The notes under the pieces were generated by a model. That model saw only the letters and a program-made list of their open reading frames with translations, ran no database searches and was not told the DNA's origin. A stretch of 64,000 nucleotides of DNA from Terrabacter sp. Root181 (GTDB lineage: Bacteria; Actinomycetota; Actinomycetes; Actinomycetales; Dermatophilaceae): contig NZ_LMHU01000008.1 of NCBI RefSeq assembly GCF_001428505.1, positions 124,001 to 188,000 on the forward strand, read 5' to 3'. Shown here piece after piece: positions 22,381 through 30,854 of the stretch; positions within the stretch are counted from its first letter, which is position 1; each line of letters starts with the position of its first letter. The translations under genes were made by a program, and so were the position numbers.

Positions 22381-25301
22381 CAGCCGCTGGTGCTTCCGCA
22401 GCCCTCGCAGACGTAGCAGGAGCCGGCGGGGCGCATCTTCGTGCCGCAGGTCATGCAGATCGGTGCGTCGGCCGTGATGCCGCCGAACTTCTCGAGCAGC
22501 TCGGCCGAGCTGTGGACGTCGCTGGAGATCTCGCGAGCGGAGGCAGCGCCCGCACCCGACTTGACCTCGGCGGCAGCGGCCGGGGACTCGGCATGGGCTT
22601 CCTCGGCCTTGTGCTCGGCCCTCTTCGAGACCGGAGCCGACTGCTGGAGCGACTCGAGCTCGTCCTCGAGGTCCTCGTCGGACTCGTCGGACTCGATGTC
22701 CTCGTAGGAGCCGGTCTCGACCTGGCGGGCGCGCTCCGACGCCGTGTGGATGCCCATGAAGGAGCGGGTGTCGAAGTCGAGGTAGTCGAGCGCCAGGCGG
22801 CGGAAGACGTAGTCCATGATCGACTGCGCCATGCGCACGTCCGGGTCGTCCGTGAGACCGGCCGGCTCGAAGCGGAGGTTCGTGAACTTCTCCACGAACG
22901 TCTCGAGCGGCACGCCGTACTGCAGACCGATCGACACGGCGATCGAGAAGGCGTCCATCACGCCGGCCAGCGTCGAGCCCTGCTTGCCGAACTTGAGGAA
23001 GATCTCGCCGAGCTGCTGGTCGTCGTAGGTACCGGCCGTGAGGTAGCCCTCGGCGCCACCGACGGCGAACGACGTCGTCTGGGAGGTGCGGCGCTTGGGC
23101 AGGCGGCGACGGACCGGGCGGTACTCGATGACCTTCTCGACCTTGACCTCGGCGGCAGCGGCGTCGGCAGCAGCCTTGTTGTCCTTGGCCGTCGAGCCAC
23201 CGTCGGACAGCGGCTGGCCGACCTTGCAGTTGTCGCGGTAGATCGCGAGCGCCTTGATGCCGAGCTTCCAGCCCTGCATGTAGACGTCCTGGATCTCCTC
23301 GACCGTGGCCGTCTCGGGCAGGTTGACCGTCTTGGAGATGGCACCGGAGAGGAATGGCTGCGTCGCGGCCATCATGCGCACGTGGCCCATGGCCGAGATC
23401 GAGCGGGCGCCCATCGCGGTGTCGAAGACCTCGTAGTGCTCGGGCTTGAGGCCGGGGGCGTCGATGACGTGACCCTTGTCGGCGATGTACTCGACGATCG
23501 CCTCGACGGTCTCGCCGGTGTAGCCCATCTTGCGCAGCGCCCGCGGGATCGTCAGGTTGACGATCTGCATCGAGCCGCCACCGACGAGCTTCTTGAACTT
23601 CACGAGCGAGAAGTCCGGCTCGATGCCGGTCGTGTCGCAGTCCATCATGAAGCCGATCGTGCCGGTCGGAGCCAGCACCGACGCCTGGGCGTTGCGGTAG
23701 CCGTGCTTCTCACCGAGCTTGACGACGTCGTCCCACGCCTTCGTCGCGAGCTTGTGGACGTCGGAGTCCATCGCGTCGAGCGTCTTGATGTTGTCGTTGG
23801 CGGCCTGGTGCTTGCGCATGACCCGCTTGTGGGCGTCCGCGTTGCGGGCGTAGCCGGCGTAGGCGCCGACGACCGAGGCCATCTCGGCGGAACGCTTGTA
23901 GGCGGCGCCGGTGAGCAGCGAGGTGATCGAGGCGGCGAGCGCGCGGCCACCCTCGGAGTCGTAGCCGTGGCCGGTCGCCATGAGCAGCGCGCCGAGGTTG
24001 GCGTAGCCGATGCCGAGCTGGCGGTAGTTGCGGGTCGTCTCGCCGATGGGCTCGGTCGGGAAGTCCGCGAAGCAGATCGAGATGTCCATCGCCGTGATGA
24101 CGAGCTCGACGACCTTCTGGAAGGTGACGGCGTCGAACGTGTCGTCGTCGCGCAGGAACTTCAGCAGGTTGAGCGAGGCGAGGTTGCACGATGAGTTGTC
24201 GAGCGACATGTACTCCGAGCACGGGTTGGACGCGGTGATCCGGCCGGTCTCGGGGTTGGTGTGCCAGGCGTTGATCGTGTCGTCGTACTGGATGCCCGGG
24301 TCGGCGCACTCCCACGCGGCCTTGGCGATCTTGCCGAAGAGCTCACGGGCGTCGACGGTGTCGATGACGGAGCCGTCGCCGCGCGAGCGCAGGCCGAACT
24401 CCGTGCCGTCCTCGACGGCCTTCATGAACTCGTCGTTGACGCGGACCGAGTTGTTGGCGTTCTGGTACTGGACCGAGACGATGTCCTTGCCGCCGAGGTC
24501 CATGTCGAAGCCGGCGTCGCGCAGGGCGCGGATCTTGTCCTCCTCGCGCGCCTTCGTCTCGACGAACTCCTCGATGTCGGGGTGGTCGACGTCGAGCACG
24601 ACCATCTTGGCCGCACGACGCGTCGCGCCGCCCGACTTGATGGTGCCGGCGGACGCGTCGGCGCCACGCATGAAGGAGACGGGGCCGGAGGCCGTGCCAC
24701 CGGAGGAGAGCAGCTCCTTGGAGGAGCGGATGCGGGAGAGGTTGAGGCCGGCGCCGGAGCCGCCCTGGAAGATCTTCCCCTCCTCCTTGTACCAGTTGAG
24801 GATCGAGTCCATCGAGTCGTCGACGGCGAGGATGAAGCAGGCGGACACCTGCTGCGGGCTCTTGGTGCCGACGTTGAACCACACGGGCGAGTTGAACGAG
24901 AAGACCTGGTGCAGCAGGGCGTGCGTCAGCTCGTGCTCGAAGATCTCGGCGTCGTCGGCCGCGGCGAAGTAGCCGTTGCTCTTGCCGGCGGCGACGTAGG
25001 TCAGCACGACGCGGTCGATGAGCTGCTTGAGCGAGACTTCGCGGGCGGCCGTGCCGACGGCGCCGCGGAAGTACTTGGTGGTGACGATGGTGCTGGCGTT
25101 GACCGACCAGAAGTCGGGGAACTCGACCCCGCGCTGCTCGAAGATCGTCTCGCCGGTCTTCCAGTTCTGCTGGACGACGTCGCGCTTCTCCCACGTGACC
25201 TCGTCGTACGGGTGCACGCCGGGCGTGGTGTAGATGCGCTCGATCTTGACGCCCTTGGCGCCTGCCTTCGAGCGTGAGCTGCGGTTACCGATCTCCGTCA
25301 T
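22374..25301 (-). CDS. nrdJ: Adenosylcobalamin-dependent (class II) ribonucleotide reductase
   Basis: The 975-residue enzyme makes deoxyribonucleotides independently of oxygen using adenosylcobalamin. Visible are SPQQVSACFILAVDDSMDS with one redox cysteine, GGSGAGLNLSRIRSS, the active-site loop TASNPCSEYMSLDNSSCNLA (N-x-C-x-E), the phosphate-binding ASVLAPTGTIGFMMDCDTTG, and a C-terminal CMTCGTKMRPAGSCYVCEGC zinc-ribbon/reductant motif. The length is typical of the actinobacterial long NrdJ. It follows nrdR by 93 bases on the same strand and so shares its NrdR-controlled promoter. Its 3' end touches half-repeat B. Cobalamin supply genes are not in the window. Confidence 0.95.
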   Translation of the reverse strand: MTEIGNRSSRSKAGAKGVKIERIYTTPGVHPYDEVTWEKRDVVQQNWKTGETIFEQRGVEFPDFWSVNASTIVTTKYFRGAVGTAAREVSLKQLIDRVVLTYVAAGKSNGYFAAADDAEIFEHELTHALLHQVFSFNSPVWFNVGTKSPQQVSACFILAVDDSMDSILNWYKEEGKIFQGGSGAGLNLSRIRSSKELLSSGGTASGPVSFMRGADASAGTIKSGGATRRAAKMVVLDVDHPDIEEFVETKAREEDKIRALRDAGFDMDLGGKDIVSVQYQNANNSVRVNDEFMKAVEDGTEFGLRSRGDGSVIDTVDARELFGKIAKAAWECADPGIQYDDTINAWHTNPETGRITASNPCSEYMSLDNSSCNLASLNLLKFLRDDDTFDAVTFQKVVELVITAMDISICFADFPTEPIGETTRNYRQLGIGYANLGALLMATGHGYDSEGGRALAASITSLLTGAAYKRSAEMASVVGAYAGYARNADAHKRVMRKHQAANDNIKTLDAMDSDVHKLATKAWDDVVKLGEKHGYRNAQASVLAPTGTIGFMMDCDTTGIEPDFSLVKFKKLVGGGSMQIVNLTIPRALRKMGYTGETVEAIVEYIADKGHVIDAPGLKPEHYEVFDTAMGARSISAMGHVRMMAATQPFLSGAISKTVNLPETATVEEIQDVYMQGWKLGIKALAIYRDNCKVGQPLSDGGSTAKDNKAAADAAAAEVKVEKVIEYRPVRRRLPKRRTSQTTSFAVGGAEGYLTAGTYDDQQLGEIFLKFGKQGSTLAGVMDAFSIAVSIGLQYGVPLETFVEKFTNLRFEPAGLTDDPDVRMAQSIMDYVFRRLALDYLDFDTRSFMGIHTASERARQVETGSYEDIESDESDEDLEDELESLQQSAPVSKRAEHKAEEAHAESPAAAAEVKSGAGAASAREISSDVHSSAELLEKFGGITADAPICMTCGTKMRPAGSCYVCEGCGSTSGCS

Positions 25302-25394
25302 GTCGTGCGGCCTCCCTGACCGAATCTGCTGCTGGTTTAAGTGTTGCGTGGGGCACCGACAGTGCGGGTGCTCCGGACGTGCTGTGGAGGGTGG

Positions 25395-25892
25395 TTACCG
25401 CTGGACGCCGAGCCGGGACGGAGCCGTGGGCTCCTCCCCCAGCGCGTCGTGCTCGGCCCGAAGGAGCGCGATGGCTCCCTCGAAGTCCTCGAGGCTCTCC
25501 CACGCCTGGTAGACGCTGGCGAACCTGAGGTACGCGACCTCGTCGAGCTCGCGGAGCGGTTCGAGGACGGCCATGCCGACCTCGTGCGCCTCGATCTCGG
25601 CGTTTCCCTGCGACCGGATCGCCTCCTCGACCTTCTGGGCGAGGAGGGCCAGGTCGTCCTCGCTGACGGGCCGTCCCTGGCATGCCTTGCGCACACCCGA
25701 GAGGACCTTGGCCCGGCTGAACGGCTCGGAGGCCCCCGACCGCTTGATGACGTTGAGGCTCGAGGTCTCGAGCGTCGTGAAGCGGCGGTTGCACTCGGGG
25801 CACTGGCGCCGACGCCTGATGCAGGCGCCGTCGTCGGTGGTGCGCGAGTCGATGACCCGCGAGTCGGTGTGGCGACAGAACGGACAGTGCAC
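25395..25892 (-). CDS. nrdR: Transcriptional repressor NrdR
   Basis: The 165-residue repressor of ribonucleotide reductase genes has an N-terminal zinc ribbon ([17 protein letters not shown], then [12 protein letters not shown]) and an ATP-cone (about residues 48-138; [20 protein letters not shown]), which senses ATP versus dATP. High dATP promotes binding to paired NrdR boxes; two such boxes lie upstream at 26065-26112. The family length is about 150-170 residues. It is co-directional with nrdJ and first in the operon, so it represses itself as well. Confidence 0.95.
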   Translation of the reverse strand: MHCPFCRHTDSRVIDSRTTDDGACIRRRRQCPECNRRFTTLETSSLNVIKRSGASEPFSRAKVLSGVRKACQGRPVSEDDLALLAQKVEEAIRSQGNAEIEAHEVGMAVLEPLRELDEVAYLRFASVYQAWESLEDFEGAIALLRAEHDALGEEPTAPSRLGVQR

Positions 25893-26064
25893 GTCTGGTC
25901 ACCTTTCCTTCCCCGAGACCCAGTCGTTCAACGTTGACGAGCCATCCCGTATGCCGTCTCGCACCCGTTCCGGGGACCCGCCCGGTGTTCGTGGGACCGG
26001 TCGGGCTGGGGATGGGTCTGGGGACGACATGGGGATGACCTGTGTGTAACCCCCGTTTGCCTGG

Positions 26065-26112
26065 GGACTACATGTGGACGTCTTACATCTGTGTAACTAC
26101 TAGATGTAGGGG
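26065..26112 (-). promoter_or_regulatory. Tandem NrdR boxes
   Basis: Two 16-base sites share the core CTA-N-ATGT-N-G: CTACATGTGG (inside 26065-26080) and CTAGATGTAG (inside 26097-26112). Each keeps the invariant C, A, AT, T and G of the NrdR consensus. Their centres are 32 bases apart, close to three helical turns, the usual spacing of paired boxes. They lie about 175 bases upstream of nrdR, leaving a long leader that contains no gene. Confidence 0.6.
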
Positions 26113-26306
26113 TAACTCTAGGCACGGTGTGACCCCGATCGCAAGCACGTGATCCCGGCCCGGCGCGTCGCGCCGCTGACCTGCACAAACGTCACTCCAG
26201 TCCCAGGAGTCCCGGCGTGTCGCGCGAGCCCCATCCCAACATCTAGGGGTGGACCGTGCCGCCCACTCCCCCATCTGCGGGTCCACGAGCGTATGCCGTC
26301 CGGCCG

Positions 26307-26325
26307 GGCCCGCGGTCACCGGGCC
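26307..26325 (-). terminator. Weak stem-loop after the cNMP-binding gene
   Basis: GGCCCG (26307-26312) pairs with CGGGCC (26320-26325) across a 7-base loop, about 57 bases beyond the stop at 26382. The octamer GTATGCCG lies just past it at 26291. Apart from this hairpin and the NrdR boxes, 25893-26381 holds nothing I can identify. Confidence 0.35.
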
Positions 26326-26381
26326 TTCCGGGGCGCTCCGGCGGCCCCACCGCGGGCGGTGCGGTGACGCGTCTGGGCCGA

Positions 26382-26810
26382 CTAGCTTGCTGCGCCCTCG
26401 CTGACCAGCTCCTCGAGCTGGCGCACGCGGGTGACGAGCCCCTTGAGGAGCAGCACGGCGGTGTGCGGGTGCTGGTCGATGAGGTCGGTGAACGCGGCCG
26501 GTGAGAGCCGGAAGGCGGTGAGGCCGTCTGGGCCGCTCGTGACGGTGGCCGTGCGCCCCGACCCGTCGATCAGCGACATCTCACCGAAGTAGTCGCCCTT
26601 CGACAGCGAACCCACGGCGCGGCCGTCGACGTCGACGTCGGCCGATCCCTTGAGCAGCATCACCATGCCGGCGCCGCGGTCGCCTTGTTTGACGACCGGC
26701 ACTCGGGGGCCCACCTCCACCGTGGAGCCGCGCGCGATCACCTCTTCGACGAGGTCGTCGGGCAGCTCACAGAAGAGCTCGACCGCGCACAGAGAGTCCT
26801 TCAGGCTCAT
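26382..26810 (-). CDS. Cyclic nucleotide-binding domain protein
   Basis: This 142-residue protein is a lone Crp-type cNMP-binding beta-barrel. FCELPDDLVEEVIARGS begins the barrel, VVKQGDRGAGMVMLLKGSAD is the mid region, and GDYFGEMSLIDGSGRTATVT is the phosphate-binding cassette with its Gly-Glu and Arg. A final helix follows, but no DNA-binding domain, so it is not a Crp regulator by itself and may act through a partner. The ATG at 26810 has GGAGGC upstream; the longer frame to 26963 would overlap the neighbour's end. The transporter gene lies upstream on the same strand (113 bases). Confidence 0.82.
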   Translation of the reverse strand: MSLKDSLCAVELFCELPDDLVEEVIARGSTVEVGPRVPVVKQGDRGAGMVMLLKGSADVDVDGRAVGSLSKGDYFGEMSLIDGSGRTATVTSGPDGLTAFRLSPAAFTDLIDQHPHTAVLLLKGLVTRVRQLEELVSEGAAS

Positions 26811-26923
26811 GCTTGCCTCCCACACCCGGGCCCGCCACAGGGGCCAGCCCTTCGACGGTAGTCCTCCGGGGCGGGCCCGGGCGCAATTCGGTGAAGACCG
26901 GCCGGCCACCGCGACCCGGACGG

Positions 26924-28204
26924 TCAGCGCAGTCGCGCGATGCCCGGACGCGTCGCGAACCACAGGCAGAGCAGCGACATCGCCGTGCCGTAGACAGCGG
27001 CGGCGGTCAGCACGGACGTGACGGCCGCGAGCGCGCCGAAGGCCGGGATGGCGAGCGGCACGAGCGCCATGTCACCCAAGCTGGAGACGGAGGAGACGCG
27101 TCCGAGATGGCTCGGCGCGATGGTGCGCTGGTAGGTGCCGGAGAGCCAGACGGAGGCCGCCCCGGCCGCGAGGCCGATGAGGAGCATCGACGCCAGCAGG
27201 ACGGCGCGCGAACCGACCCCGGTCCCCACGATGCACACCCCCTGCCCGACGAGCACGGCGAAGCCGGCCCGGGCCGGCCGGGCCACCTTCCAGCGGATGC
27301 CCACGACGCTGCCGGCGATGGCACCCAGCGCGAAGGCCGCCTCCGCGGCACCGAGCCAGGCCGAGCCCCAACCGGAGCCGCTGACGCGCAGGGCGATCCC
27401 GAGGGCGATGACCGGGGAGACGAAGACGTTGAGGGCCGCCAGCCCCAGCACGAGCAGGCGCGCCGACTCGTCACCGCGCAGGTATGCCGCCCCGTCCCTC
27501 AGGCTCGCCGTCCAGGACGCGTGGGGCATCCTGGGCATCAGGTAGCGCGGACGCACCACGAACGCGAGGACGGCGGCGACCGCCACGAAGGTGACGGCAT
27601 TCGCGAGCATGGCCCCGGCGGGGCCCACGACGGCCACCGCCACGCCACCGGCCGGAGCGCCCAGCAGGCGCGCGACGCGGGCGCCGATCTGGTTCCAGCC
27701 GCTCACGGTCGCGAGGTCCGCGGGTCGCACCAGCTGGCGGCCCAGGGTCGCCCCGGCCGGCAGGGTGAGCCCGGTGGCAGTGCCGAGCAGGACGCCCATC
27801 GTGATGAGGAACGGCGCGCCCCGGACCCCGGCCGCCCACGCAGCGGCTCCGGCGAGCAGGACCGCCCCCTGGGCGAGGCGACCGGTGACGAGGATGCGAC
27901 GCGTGTCCCACCGGTCGGCGATGACCCCGCCGAGAAGGACGAAGACCGCCTGCGGCAGCGTCTCGGCTCCCAGGACCACGCCGGCCATCGCGGGCGACAG
28001 GGTGTGCACGGCCGTCCAGGCCAGCGCCACCGTCCACACGGCGTCGCCGAACCACGACAGCGCCATTGAGGCCACCCAGGTGTGCACCATCCGGTCGCGG
28101 GCGACCGGCGGCGGCGGGGCGCCGATGAGAGTCGGCTCGGCCGGGAGCGCGGGAAGGCGCGCGCCCGTCTGCAGGCTGGTCGCGGCTCGGGTGCGGGCGC
28201 TCAC
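26924..28204 (-). CDS. MFS efflux-type transporter
   Basis: This 426-residue membrane protein has about twelve helices and the drug-exporter-like MFS pattern: VLLGGVIADRWDTRRILVTG (loop 2-3), a second half starting near LRDGAAYLRGDESARLLVLG, and GLAAGAASVWLSGTYQRTIA. It resembles the MFS_3/enterobactin-exporter-like group of predicted antibiotic or metabolite exporters; the substrate is unknown. The GTG at 28204 overlaps the stop of the upstream regulator gene by four bases (GTGA), so both are translated together and the regulator probably controls this pump. Confidence 0.82.
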   Translation of the reverse strand: MSARTRAATSLQTGARLPALPAEPTLIGAPPPPVARDRMVHTWVASMALSWFGDAVWTVALAWTAVHTLSPAMAGVVLGAETLPQAVFVLLGGVIADRWDTRRILVTGRLAQGAVLLAGAAAWAAGVRGAPFLITMGVLLGTATGLTLPAGATLGRQLVRPADLATVSGWNQIGARVARLLGAPAGGVAVAVVGPAGAMLANAVTFVAVAAVLAFVVRPRYLMPRMPHASWTASLRDGAAYLRGDESARLLVLGLAALNVFVSPVIALGIALRVSGSGWGSAWLGAAEAAFALGAIAGSVVGIRWKVARPARAGFAVLVGQGVCIVGTGVGSRAVLLASMLLIGLAAGAASVWLSGTYQRTIAPSHLGRVSSVSSLGDMALVPLAIPAFGALAAVTSVLTAAAVYGTAMSLLCLWFATRPGIARLR

Positions 28205-28848
28205 GGCTTCACCGGCCCACTGGGGAAGACGCGTGCCGACACCCGCACCGGGAGGCGGGCTGCGTCGGGGCGGGTCCGGGCGTCGGCACGGCACTCCTCG
28301 CTCCACTCGACGACGAGCTCGGTGAGCCTGCGGCTCAGCTCGCCCATCTGGTCGACGGTGGCGGCGACGAGGGTGTCGGTCGCCACCGACGCGTGGCGCA
28401 CCTCTGCGGGTGCTGACTCTCCCTCGGCGAGCCACCGCTGGACGGCCCGGACGTGGTGGCGGAAGTTCTCGGCCTCGGCGGTCGACGCGATCCGCCGCGC
28501 CACGGTCCCCTGGTCGTAGTCGGTGGCGTCCCACGAGAGCTGACGGGGACGGCTGCGCCACCAGCTCTCGCGGGTGTCCCTGGCCAGCTCCGGCGCGGGC
28601 TCGACGAAGCCGTAGCGGAGCAGCGTCCCCAGGTGGTGGCTCACCGAGCCGACCGCGAGGCCCGTTCGCCGCGCCAGCAGGCCGACGGGGGCCGGACCCT
28701 CGACGGCCAGCAGCTCGCACAGCCAGCGACGGGTCGGGTGGTGGAAGGCCGTGAGGACGTCGAGCAGGGCGTTGCCGGTCTCGCTGCCGAGCTCGTCGGA
28801 GGCGGGACTGGTGGTGGTGTGGCGTTCGGAGGCGGGGCGTCGCGGCAT
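28201..28848 (-). CDS. ArsR-type winged-helix regulator
   Basis: The 215-residue protein carries an N-terminal winged helix (about residues 30-95; AFHHPTRRWLCELLAVEGPA, then GLAVGSVSHHLGTLLRYGFV) of the ArsR/HTH_20 type, followed by a long helical effector domain ending VVEWSEECRADARTR. No metal-binding cysteine pair is visible, so a small organic ligand is more likely than a metal. The ATG at 28848 (MPRRPASERHTTTSPAS) is chosen over a start at 28920. It is the first gene of the regulator-exporter pair; a candidate operator lies just upstream. Confidence 0.8.
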   Translation of the reverse strand: MPRRPASERHTTTSPASDELGSETGNALLDVLTAFHHPTRRWLCELLAVEGPAPVGLLARRTGLAVGSVSHHLGTLLRYGFVEPAPELARDTRESWWRSRPRQLSWDATDYDQGTVARRIASTAEAENFRHHVRAVQRWLAEGESAPAEVRHASVATDTLVAATVDQMGELSRRLTELVVEWSEECRADARTRPDAARLPVRVSARVFPSGPVKP

Positions 28849-28881
28849 GTCGCCCACCCTCGCGGGTCGGCGGGAACTTCC

Positions 28882-28895
28882 ACAAGACCCCTTGT
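28882..28895 (-). promoter_or_regulatory. Candidate operator of the ArsR-type regulator
   Basis: ACAAG (28882-28886) and CTTGT (28891-28895) form an inverted repeat 34 bases before the regulator start. A leftward -10-like TATACA overlaps it at 28894-28899. The arms are short, so this is tentative. Confidence 0.35.
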
Positions 28896-28978
28896 ATAAC
28901 TCGCGGACCCACCATCGCAACGTGACATCTCGGGCCGGGTCCTTGCCCTCGGCGGGCCCATGACAGAGTCCTCCTATC

Positions 28979-30241
28979 GTGATAAACCGGACATCAGCCC
29001 CAGACGTCCTCGACCGTGCCCAGCGACGCGAGGAGGCGTTGGCCGGCTACGACGTCCTGGGCAACGCGCCCGAACGCGAGCTCCAGGCGCTGGTCGACAT
29101 CGCCGCCCAGGTCTGTGCGGTCCCCCGAGCGGCGATCAACCTCATCACCGCGACGCAGCAGCAGCAGATCGCCACCACCGGCTTCGCCGCCTCGATCTGT
29201 GCCCGCGAGGACTCGATGTGCGCGGCCGTGCTCGAGCACACCGACCGCGTCGTCGTGCCCGACGCGAGCCTCGACGCCAGGTTCCGCGAGAACCCCTTCG
29301 TGACAGGCATCCTCGGCACCGTCCGCTTCTACGCGTCGGCGCCGCTGACCACCCCTGAGGGTGTCATCATCGGCCGCCTCTGCGTCTTCGACTCTGAGCC
29401 GCGCGAGCTCGACGGGGCACAGGAGGAGGTCCTCGTCGCCATCGCCGAGCGTGTCGTCGACGTCCTCGAGCTGCGCCTGCGGACCCGCGAGCTGGAGGAC
29501 TCGCTCGCCGCTCTCACCGAGACGAGGGACGAGCTCCACCGCTCCAACGAGGCGATGTCGGTCTTCGCCGGCCAGGTGAGCCACGACCTGCGCACCCCCT
29601 TGACGGCGATCATGGCGAGCACCGAGATGCTCGGGCAGCAGCCGGCCGTCGCTGCCGACGAGCGGTCCGAACGTCTCGTCGCCACGGCCTTCCGCTCGGC
29701 GACGCGGATGGCGGGGATGATCGAGCAGATCCTCGCCCACGCCCGGGTCGGCGCCGAGCTGCACCGCACCGACACCGACCTGGGCGCCGTCCTCGCCTCG
29801 GTGCTCGAGGACCTCGCACCGACGCTCACCGTCCGGCCGGCCACCGTCACGGCGGGCCCGCTGCCGACCCTGCCCGCCGACGGTCAGCAGCTCTACTCGG
29901 TGCTGCTCAACCTCGTCTCCAACGCCGTGAAGTACGCCCGTCCCGGGGTCGCGCCCCGCATCGAGATCACGTCGGTGCCTGTCCGGGACCGTTGGCACAT
30001 CTAGGTCCGGGACCACGGGATCGGCATCTCCGTCGCCGACCGCGACCGGGTCTTCGGCCTCTTCAACCGGGTCGAGACGTCCGTCGACGGCAGCTGCATC
30101 GGCCTGGCCACCGTCAAACGCATCATCGAGGCCCACGGCGGCTCGATCGGCATCCGCTCGGCGGACGGCCCGGGGACCGACGTGTGGTTCGAGCTGCCGG
30201 CGGCCCTGCCAGGCCCTGACGGGCTCGACGGCGCTGCCTGA
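28979..30241 (+). pseudogene. GAF-histidine kinase interrupted by a stop codon
   Basis: One continuous frame of 420 codons (GTG 28979 to TGA 30239-30241) encodes a sensor kinase but has an in-frame TAG at 30002-30004. Before it lie a GAF domain (about 25-160), the phospho-acceptor FAGQVSHDLRTPLTAIMAS (about 200) and the N box LLNLVSNAVKYA (about 305). After it lie the G1 box VRDHGIGIS and the rest of the ATPase domain up to VKRIIEAHGGSIGIRS. The G2 box reads GSCIGL rather than GxGIGL, a second lesion. The truncated 341-residue product lacks an ATP-binding lid and should be inactive as a kinase. No partner response regulator is adjacent. Confidence 0.8.
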
Positions 30242-30854
30242 CGGGACGCCGCGCCAGGGTGAGCGCGACGAGCGCGACGACGACGGCGATGGGAGCCCGC
30301 GGGTCCGTCACGAGCACCTGGAGCGCGATGGCGACGTAGGCCCCGAGCGCCGATCCGTCGTCGAGCGAGTCGCCGACGGCCACCGCGCCCGAGCGAGCGG
30401 CACTGTCGAGCAGGACCGCTCCCGCGAGGACCCCGACCTCCGCCAGCGACGCGAGAGCCCCCCAGCGCAATCTCCGCAGGCCCGACCGAGCCGACGACGC
30501 GACACGCGGCGGGCGGGTCGGCAGGAGGTGGCCGGTGTCGGCGACACCCACGGCCACACCCTCCTCGACGGGCGGTTGCAGACCGGGTCGGGACAGCGCC
30601 ACCGCGAGCACGACCCCGAACCCCACGACCCCGAGCAGCGACGCGGGCGACAGGGCGGACAGTGCCCCGTCACCGGCGGCGCTCCCGCCGTCGGTGATCC
30701 AGCCGACCACGACGTAGGGCAGCGTCTGCAGCAACGTCAGCCACCCGCACGCCCAGGCCACGAGACGGTCACGCCGGGCGGCGGCCGTCCCGCGGCCGAC
30801 GTCAGGGCCGGGCGGGTCCGGGCCGGAGCCGAACCAGCCGATGTCGGCGCTCAC
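30123..30854 (-). CDS. Four-helix membrane protein, unknown
   Basis: This 243-residue protein has four probable membrane segments: LVAWACGWLTLLQTLPYVVV, LLGVVGFGVVLAVALS, ALASLAEVGVLAGAVLLDSA and IAVVVALVALTLA. I recognise no family. The GTG at 30854 overlaps the stop of the DUF1023 hydrolase gene by four bases, tying it to that operon. Its last 40 or so residues (RRPVRQRRRARQGLAGPPAA onward) are Arg/Pro-rich and lie antisense to the end of the kinase pseudogene, so the original stop may have been lost and the tail may be accidental. Confidence 0.65.
   Translation of the reverse strand: MSADIGWFGSGPDPPGPDVGRGTAAARRDRLVAWACGWLTLLQTLPYVVVGWITDGGSAAGDGALSALSPASLLGVVGFGVVLAVALSRPGLQPPVEEGVAVGVADTGHLLPTRPPRVASSARSGLRRLRWGALASLAEVGVLAGAVLLDSAARSGAVAVGDSLDDGSALGAYVAIALQVLVTDPRAPIAVVVALVALTLARRPVRQRRRARQGLAGPPAARTTRRSPGRPPSGCRSSRRGPR

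Noticed and set aside
21594-24194. Long rightward open frame across the mosaic end and nrdJ
   Set aside because: Most of it is antisense to nrdJ, whose catalytic motifs prove the other strand; the leader part has no support.
25893-26064. Cobalamin riboswitch in the nrdR leader
   Set aside because: I could not find the B12-box consensus or the expected stems; only NrdR boxes are supported.
26081-26095. A third NrdR box centred on TACATC
   Set aside because: It lacks the invariant C and G of the core and its spacing from the others is not helical.
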